Below are positions 5,455 to 7,087 of a stretch of 7,087 bases of DNA, in pieces. The notes below the pieces were generated by a model that worked only from the letters and a program-made list of their open reading frames with translations, had not been told where the DNA came from and searched no databases. Origin of the DNA: Pirellulaceae bacterium (GTDB lineage: Bacteria > Planctomycetota > Planctomycetia > Pirellulales > Pirellulaceae); contig JADLDX010000191.1 in NCBI GenBank assembly GCA_020846515.1, positions 1-7,087 of the forward strand, written 5' to 3'. Position 1 is the first letter of the stretch. Every line of letters begins with the position of its first letter. Position numbers and translations under genes: made by a program.

Positions 5455-6477
5455 GTGTCGATTAGATGGTACGAGCTTCAACTGGAAACAGAACTGACGA
5501 AGCTGTCACTTGGAGGCTGCCAGTTGAACCTGCCATCCGTTGCGGCCAGTGGAAAGCAAGACGCACTGGCCGCGAGGTTTGTCGATGACGAGTGGATCGC
5601 TGGAGTCGATTGCAATGGATGGCTGAGGCTTTGGCAGGCCGAGTCCGGAGTTTCAAAAACGCGAGTTGAGCCCAGTTTGACCCCATTGTGCTTTCCATCG
5701 ACATCCACGGTCGTCACGTCCAAAGATTGGATCATCGGAACGAGTGAAGACATGGCAAAGGTCATGGCCTATCGATTTCCATGCGCACCGGGCCGTTGGC
5801 TGGGCAGAACGTGCAACACTGGCAGACAGCAGATCTTTGCTTCTACGAATCGCCAAAGTCTGTGGTGCGTCGATCTCAGGACGATGGAGAGCGATGAGAT
5901 CCTCTTTGAGCAACTGCTATTGGATGAGGAAGGCTTTCGATTATTCGGTTACCGGGAGGACACGGACATTAGTGGTCTAGAGGTTTGCGACTCGTATTTT
6001 CACGAAGACAGCCTGGTTTTGAACTTTCGTGATTGTGCGGTGGGATTTGAACCATTCGTTGAGACGACGATTGAACTTCCTTCTTTTGCTACAACTGGAA
6101 TTCATACTCTATGTCGCGGCGCCCTCGATTGCAGATTGCGGCCAAATCATCCAGGTCAATTTGCCTGCTACAGTCGAGAACGGCGCACTTCAATTTGGAC
6201 ACTTGCCCTGGTTCAAGATGTGCGGAACCCCTTTGAAATTGCGCTCCCTGAAATTGTAGGGCTAGATTTCTCAGCTGATGGATCACTTGTGGCAGCCGCA
6301 TGCAGCAACCGTGAAATACTTGTTATCGATTTTGTCACGTCAGAGATCGTTTGCCGTGGCGAATTGCCGATCGCAACGGAGTTGCATTATGATGGCATCT
6401 GGTTTGATTTCTCCCCTACCAATCGCTTTTTGTTGGCCTACACTCACGACATCGCGTTGGTTGCCAAGCTTGTTTGA
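5455..6477 (+). CDS. Cytosolic protein with beta-propeller-like repeats, candidate immunity partner
   Basis: From GTG 5455 the product is 340 aa, without signal peptide or membrane segment. Several segments have the strand-rich look of propeller blades: LAARFVDDEWIAGVDCNGWL (38-57) ending in RLW (58-60), WIIGTSEDMAKVMAY (92-106), IFASTNRQSLWCVDL (127-141), VGLDFSADGSLVAAACSNRE (268-287) continuing ILVIDF, and IWFDFSPTNRFLLAY (315-329). The DFSADGSLVAAA and FDFSPTNRFLLAY segments are typical WD40/YVTN-style strand-turn-strand signatures. About five to seven blades would fit the length. It directly follows the exported nuclease-like gene (53 nt) and is closed off by the next cassette. A cytosolic partner encoded after an exported nuclease suggests immunity or inhibition, but propellers are also general scaffolds, so this role is inferred from position alone. 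Confidence 0.74.
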   Translation: MSIRWYELQLETELTKLSLGGCQLNLPSVAASGKQDALAARFVDDEWIAGVDCNGWLRLWQAESGVSKTRVEPSLTPLCFPSTSTVVTSKDWIIGTSEDMAKVMAYRFPCAPGRWLGRTCNTGRQQIFASTNRQSLWCVDLRTMESDEILFEQLLLDEEGFRLFGYREDTDISGLEVCDSYFHEDSLVLNFRDCAVGFEPFVETTIELPSFATTGIHTLCRGALDCRLRPNHPGQFACYSRERRTSIWTLALVQDVRNPFEIALPEIVGLDFSADGSLVAAACSNREILVIDFVTSEIVCRGELPIATELHYDGIWFDFSPTNRFLLAYTHDIALVAKLV

Positions 6478-6570
6478 TCGACCGAGGCGTATCTCGAACG
6501 AATTCCGCTTAAGGTTTTTCTTTTCTTTCGGCACAGCGGTTACCTCTTAGCCAGTGCGACGCCTGTTTCG

Positions 6571-6588
6571 ACTTCGCGCCCGCGAAGT
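6571..6588 (+). promoter_or_regulatory. Hairpin in the copy-2 leader
   Basis: ACTTCGCG (6571-6578) and CGCGAAGT (6581-6588) are perfect inverted repeats with two bases between them; as RNA the likely form is a 7-bp stem with a GCCC tetraloop. The equivalent 18 bases of the copy-1 leader (around 3058-3075) differ at five positions and cannot form it. There is no T-run after the stem, so it is not a clear terminator. Confidence 0.5.
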
Positions 6589-6634
6589 AGCTCGCCAACA
6601 CATTTCTTGATTCTCCGAAAAAGGTTTGGGACTC

Positions 6635-7087
6635 ATGAGAACCGCAATCTGTACTTTGGGCCCTCTGGCCCTGTTGACGACTTTGTTTGGTTGTGACCGC
6701 GGAAGCGGGCCTGCCGCGCTGAGCTACCAAACGGCTAGTCAACGTTATGGCGCAACCGACCCACAATCATCTCTGACCGATTCCGCCAGCGCATCGCCCA
6801 GCGCCGAGTCACATCGGCTGGAGACGCCTTCTCAGTTGCCAGGCGACTCTCCGACCAGCGATCGGCAAGCTCCCATTCACACGCCTGCGGATAACCGGAC
6901 AGCGCAGGTAGATGCACTGAATTCACGCTCGGATAACCAGGCGTTGACAGATGAAAACGTCCAGACGAACTCTGGGAACTTCAGCCAGCCTACCGAACAG
7001 GTTCGCGAGCGGGTTCCCGCAGGGACTTCGCCTGCCGGCACGAATCTTGGCGCGCCCAGCGGGCCATCCGATTCTTCACGGCCTGCA
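6635..7087 (+). CDS. Second lipoprotein of the same family, 5' part only
   Basis: ATG 6635 opens a frame of 151 codons without a stop up to the window end. The product begins MRTAICTLGPLALLTTLFGC with lipobox LFGC, Cys20 predicted to be lipidated and Asp21 next to it, as in the first copy. By hand alignment about 115 of 151 residues equal those of the 434-aa lipoprotein; the differences fall mostly in the Ser/Pro/Gln-rich stalk. Copy 2 lacks one SPSA unit and one Ser. AAAAAGG ends 10 nt upstream of the ATG, the same spacing as copy 1. The coiled coil and globular domain would come next but are beyond the edge, so it cannot be seen whether the C-terminal domain is the same or has been exchanged. 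Confidence 0.88.
   Translation, partial: MRTAICTLGPLALLTTLFGCDRGSGPAALSYQTASQRYGATDPQSSLTDSASASPSAESHRLETPSQLPGDSPTSDRQAPIHTPADNRTAQVDALNSRSDNQALTDENVQTNSGNFSQPTEQVRERVPAGTSPAGTNLGAPSGPSDSSRPA

Larger units (their letters stand above)
6515..7087 (+). repeat. Direct repeat copy 2: leader plus lipoprotein 5' half, open at the right edge
   Basis: This is the second copy of the 3002-3588 segment and begins 38 nt after the propeller-like gene ends. The 120-nt leader carries the same blocks: GGTTACCTCTT at 6538-6548, CAGTGCGA at 6552-6559 and TTGATTCTCC from 6607. Similarity persists to the last base. The last 50 nt differ from copy 1 at only two positions, so the duplication very likely continues beyond the window. 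Confidence 0.9.

Noticed and set aside
3002..6514. Insertion sequence or transposon explaining the duplication
   Set aside because: No transposase, terminal inverted repeats or target-site duplication were seen; the repeat is a direct repeat of leader and coding sequence, consistent with tandem gene duplication.
6478..6530. Intrinsic terminator after the propeller-like gene
   Set aside because: CGAG/CTCG (6483-6496) makes only a 4-bp stem and the T-rich tract lies about 18 nt further on. The T-tract belongs to the repeated leader, so it is not a convincing terminator.

Overview
The window looks like an accessory region of a moderately GC-rich bacterium. Long Ser/Pro/Ala/Gln-rich lipoproteins, mostly weak ribosome binding sites and many family-less proteins would suit a planctomycete (Pirellulaceae-like), but nothing here fixes the taxon and this is a guess. 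There is no rRNA, tRNA, CRISPR array, transposase or integrase.

Left half (1-2851, minus strand): four closely spaced genes read leftward. In transcription order they are a 137-aa protein with a weak PemK/MazF-like look (2851-2438), a 389-aa protein with a C-terminal helix-turn-helix that resembles a sigma-70-family factor (2410-1241), a 293-aa protein of unknown family (1228-347), and a gene starting at GTG 341 that runs off the left edge. Gaps are 27, 12 and 5 nt, so they are probably one operon. A minus-strand promoter candidate lies at 2984-2957.

Centre (2852-3120): a 269-bp divergent intergenic region. Its right part (from 3002) is the start of a direct repeat.

Right half (3121-7087, plus strand): a three-gene cassette followed by the start of a second one. 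The cassette is a lipoprotein with a low-complexity stalk, coiled coil and novel C-terminal domain (3121-4425); a Sec-exported protein with a Lys/Glu/Arg-rich helical stalk and a PD-(D/E)XK nuclease-like domain (4508-5401); and a signal-less protein with beta-propeller-like repeats (5455-6477). From 6515 the leader and N-terminal half of the lipoprotein gene begin again: the second copy starts at 6635 and is open at the right edge. The duplication period is about 3.5 kb.

My working model is an exported anchor, an exported nuclease effector and a cytosolic partner (possibly immunity) protein, organised as a tandemly repeated cassette with a conserved leader and lipoprotein stalk. The gene order, signal peptides, repeat and E...D...ExK motif are seen in the sequence. 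The effector-immunity role is inference.
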